Of a stretch of 14,997 nt of DNA, positions 14,160-14,997 are shown piece after piece. The stretch is from Candidatus Azambacteria bacterium (GTDB lineage Bacteria; Patescibacteriota; Minisyncoccia; GWC2-36-17; M10-OD1-4): assembly GCA_016200995.1 (NCBI GenBank), contig JACQDS010000059.1:1-14997 (forward strand). Reading direction: 5' to 3'. The translations under genes and the position numbers were made by a program. Every line of letters begins with the position of its first letter. Position 1 is the stretch's first letter. The notes below the pieces were generated by a model. The model was not told the DNA's origin and ran no database searches. It saw nothing but the letters and a program-made list of their open reading frames with translations.

Positions 14160-14600
14160 ATGACATATTTAATTTTGGGACTTGGCAATCCCGGCGAAGA
14201 ATACGAAAACACAAGGCACAATATCGGCAGAGATGCCACGGCTTATTTGGCGGCACTCTTGGGTTTTCAATATTTTAAATTAAAGCCGGAAAATATTTTC
14301 GTGATCTATGACGACATAGACCTGCCATTTGGAACGATAAAAATATCATTCAACAAAAGCTCCGGCGGGCACAAAGGCATTGAAAGCGTGATAAAAAAGC
14401 TCAAAACAAAAGAATTTTGGAGGATTCGGGTCGGCATCAATCCGACAAAAAAGAAAAAAGACGCGATGGATCTGGTGCTTAAAAAATTCGCAAGCAAAGA
14501 CGAACAGGAGATAAAAAAACTCAAAAAAGAGATAAATGAGGCTCTCATCTGTGCGATCACAGAATCCCCGGAAAAAGCGATGACGCTTTTTAATCAATGA
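14160..14600 (+). CDS. pth: peptidyl-tRNA hydrolase with internal deletion
   Basis: Pth releases peptides from prematurely dissociated peptidyl-tRNA. The N-terminus GLGNPGEEYENTRHNIG (N10, H20) and the block VIYDDIDLPFGTIKI (D51, aligning with catalytic D93 of E. coli) are clear, as is the C-terminal AMTLFNQ. The protein has only 146 residues, against about 190. The spacing from H20 to D51 is 31, where E. coli has 73, so about 42 residues are missing. The lost part includes the conserved P-TFMN-SG segment with active-site N68. In GGHKG (69-73) the equivalent of N114 is lysine. The reading frame is intact. It may be inactive, specialised, or an assembly artefact; the family itself is not in doubt. 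Confidence 0.88.
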   Translation: MTYLILGLGNPGEEYENTRHNIGRDATAYLAALLGFQYFKLKPENIFVIYDDIDLPFGTIKISFNKSSGGHKGIESVIKKLKTKEFWRIRVGINPTKKKKDAMDLVLKKFASKDEQEIKKLKKEINEALICAITESPEKAMTLFNQ

Positions 14601-14612
14601 CACTACACTACT

Positions 14613-14643
14613 CCCCACTTGGAGATTGAGTCTCCAAGTGGGG
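14613..14643. repeat. palindrome family P, copy 4 (hairpin between convergent genes)
   Basis: Arms of 13 bp (CCCCACTTGGAGA at 14613-14625, complement at 14631-14643) plus a possible U-G pair close on a TGA loop. It lies 12 bases after the pth stop and 27 bases from the stop of the convergent RHH gene. It could end both transcripts, although neither side has a long U-tract. Confidence 0.85.
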
Positions 14644-14670
14644 GTGGGGTTGTAATAAATCAGCGCAAGA

Positions 14671-14937
14671 TCACTTCACTTGGACAATCTTATGCAATGA
14701 AGATGATATTAATGTTTGGTATGGCATGCCTTCTCTGGCGGCTTTTGCTTTTAACTTCATAAGATCAACGCCTGATATCCTTATGGATATTGTCTTATTT
14801 TTAGCTAGCGTTGACCTTGCAATTTTTGAATACCTTGCAATGCTTCTTTTTTTATCTTTAATGGAAGCAAAATCTCCTCTTTCCACAAGCTTCAACATAT
14901 TTTTTTCATCTTTTGTCCGTTTTATTTTTTTATTCAT
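14671..14937 (-). CDS. CopG-type ribbon-helix-helix antitoxin
   Basis: This 88-residue protein has a lysine-rich N-terminal half and a C-terminal ribbon-helix-helix: KTISIRISGVDLMKLKAKAAREGMPYQTLISSSLHK. The 'RIS..DL..LK..A...GMPYQTLI.S.LHK' pattern is characteristic of CopG-type antitoxins of type II systems. These bind a small toxin through the N-terminal part and repress their own promoter. The start overlaps by 8 nt a reading frame entering from the right edge of the window, which would be the toxin, giving toxin-first order. There is no Shine-Dalgarno. Confidence 0.82.
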   Translation of the reverse strand: MNKKIKRTKDEKNMLKLVERGDFASIKDKKRSIARYSKIARSTLAKNKTISIRISGVDLMKLKAKAAREGMPYQTLISSSLHKIVQVK

Positions 14938-14997
14938 TGTTTTTTATTACATATTTTTTAGTGAATTTTCTGCTTGGAATGATGGTTTTTAAAAATA
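14930..14997 (-). CDS. C-terminal tail of a probable toxin gene, partial
   Basis: An open frame enters from the right edge and ends at TAA (14930-14932), overlapping the RHH antitoxin start by 8 nt. The visible 21 or so residues read FLKTIIPSRKFTKKY and then VIKNNE. The basic, beta-strand-then-lysine ending fits the C-terminus of a RelE-like or BrnT-like small toxin, and the order and overlap fit a toxin-antitoxin operon. With so few residues the frame could be open by chance. Confidence 0.45.
   Translation of the reverse strand, partial: FLKTIIPSRKFTKKYVIKNNE

Noticed and set aside
111..14643. CRISPR array
   Set aside because: The repeated hairpins are thousands of bases apart with genes between them, not regularly spaced.
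1..14997. Alternative genetic code with TGA as Gly or Trp
   Set aside because: TGA ends several genes at overlap points (comEC upstream gene, hisS, HIT, Phd antitoxin) exactly where the family ends. Code 11 fits throughout.
1..14997. tRNA or rRNA genes
   Set aside because: No cloverleaf-like segment with T-loop consensus was noticed in the intergenic gaps. The gaps are short and filled by promoters and repeats. A covariance search was not possible.

Overview
The window looks like a chromosomal segment of a Candidate Phyla Radiation (Patescibacteria) bacterium, most likely Parcubacteria-like. The evidence is indirect: AT-rich compact genes, start/stop overlaps, a ComEC without its beta-lactamase domain, a secreted protein of a style seen in that group, and almost no Shine-Dalgarno sequences. 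TGA is used as a stop (for example for the HIT and hisS genes), so code 11 fits and the Gracilibacteria code does not. Lineage was not tested by any search.

Layout, left to right. Positions 1-94 (-) hold the start of a REP-associated tyrosine transposase (RAYT, IS200-like), cut by the window edge. Positions 144-2587 (-) hold a secreted two-module protein followed by comEC. Positions 2740-3305 (-) hold a Phd/RelE toxin-antitoxin pair. Positions 3360-9364 (-) hold a long co-directional run ybeY-ftsA-ftsZ-nrdJ-cobO: ribosome maturation, the division ring, a B12-dependent ribonucleotide reductase, and the adenosyltransferase that makes its cofactor. Positions 9501-10048 (-) hold a RelB/RelE pair. 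Positions 10179-13045 (-) hold lepB-hisS-HIT-rpsU-yqeY, with overlapping genes. A divergent promoter at 13054-13104 separates this from LCP-pth (+, 13111-14600). Positions 14671-14997 (-) hold an RHH antitoxin preceded by the tail of a probable toxin. No stretch of more than 300 bases lacks a gene.

The most interesting structure is in the gaps. Four near-perfect palindromes share the core CTTGGAG/CTCCAAG (111-143, 9458-9492, 10127-10161, 14613-14643). Each sits just past the last gene of a transcription unit, and one lies directly upstream of the RAYT gene. A second family has two diverged elements of 99 and 125 bp with terminal inverted repeats (2644-2742 and 3911-4035). Each of these abuts a gene end so that its terminal repeat supplies the stop codon. 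Together the two families mark six 3' ends of genes or units. This suggests a REP/RAYT-type system whose repeats have become 3'-end signals.

Two other points stand out. The peptidyl-tRNA hydrolase lacks about 42 internal residues and two active-site asparagines. And rpsU has the only consensus Shine-Dalgarno in the window, which recalls bS21 autoregulation in Bacteroidia.
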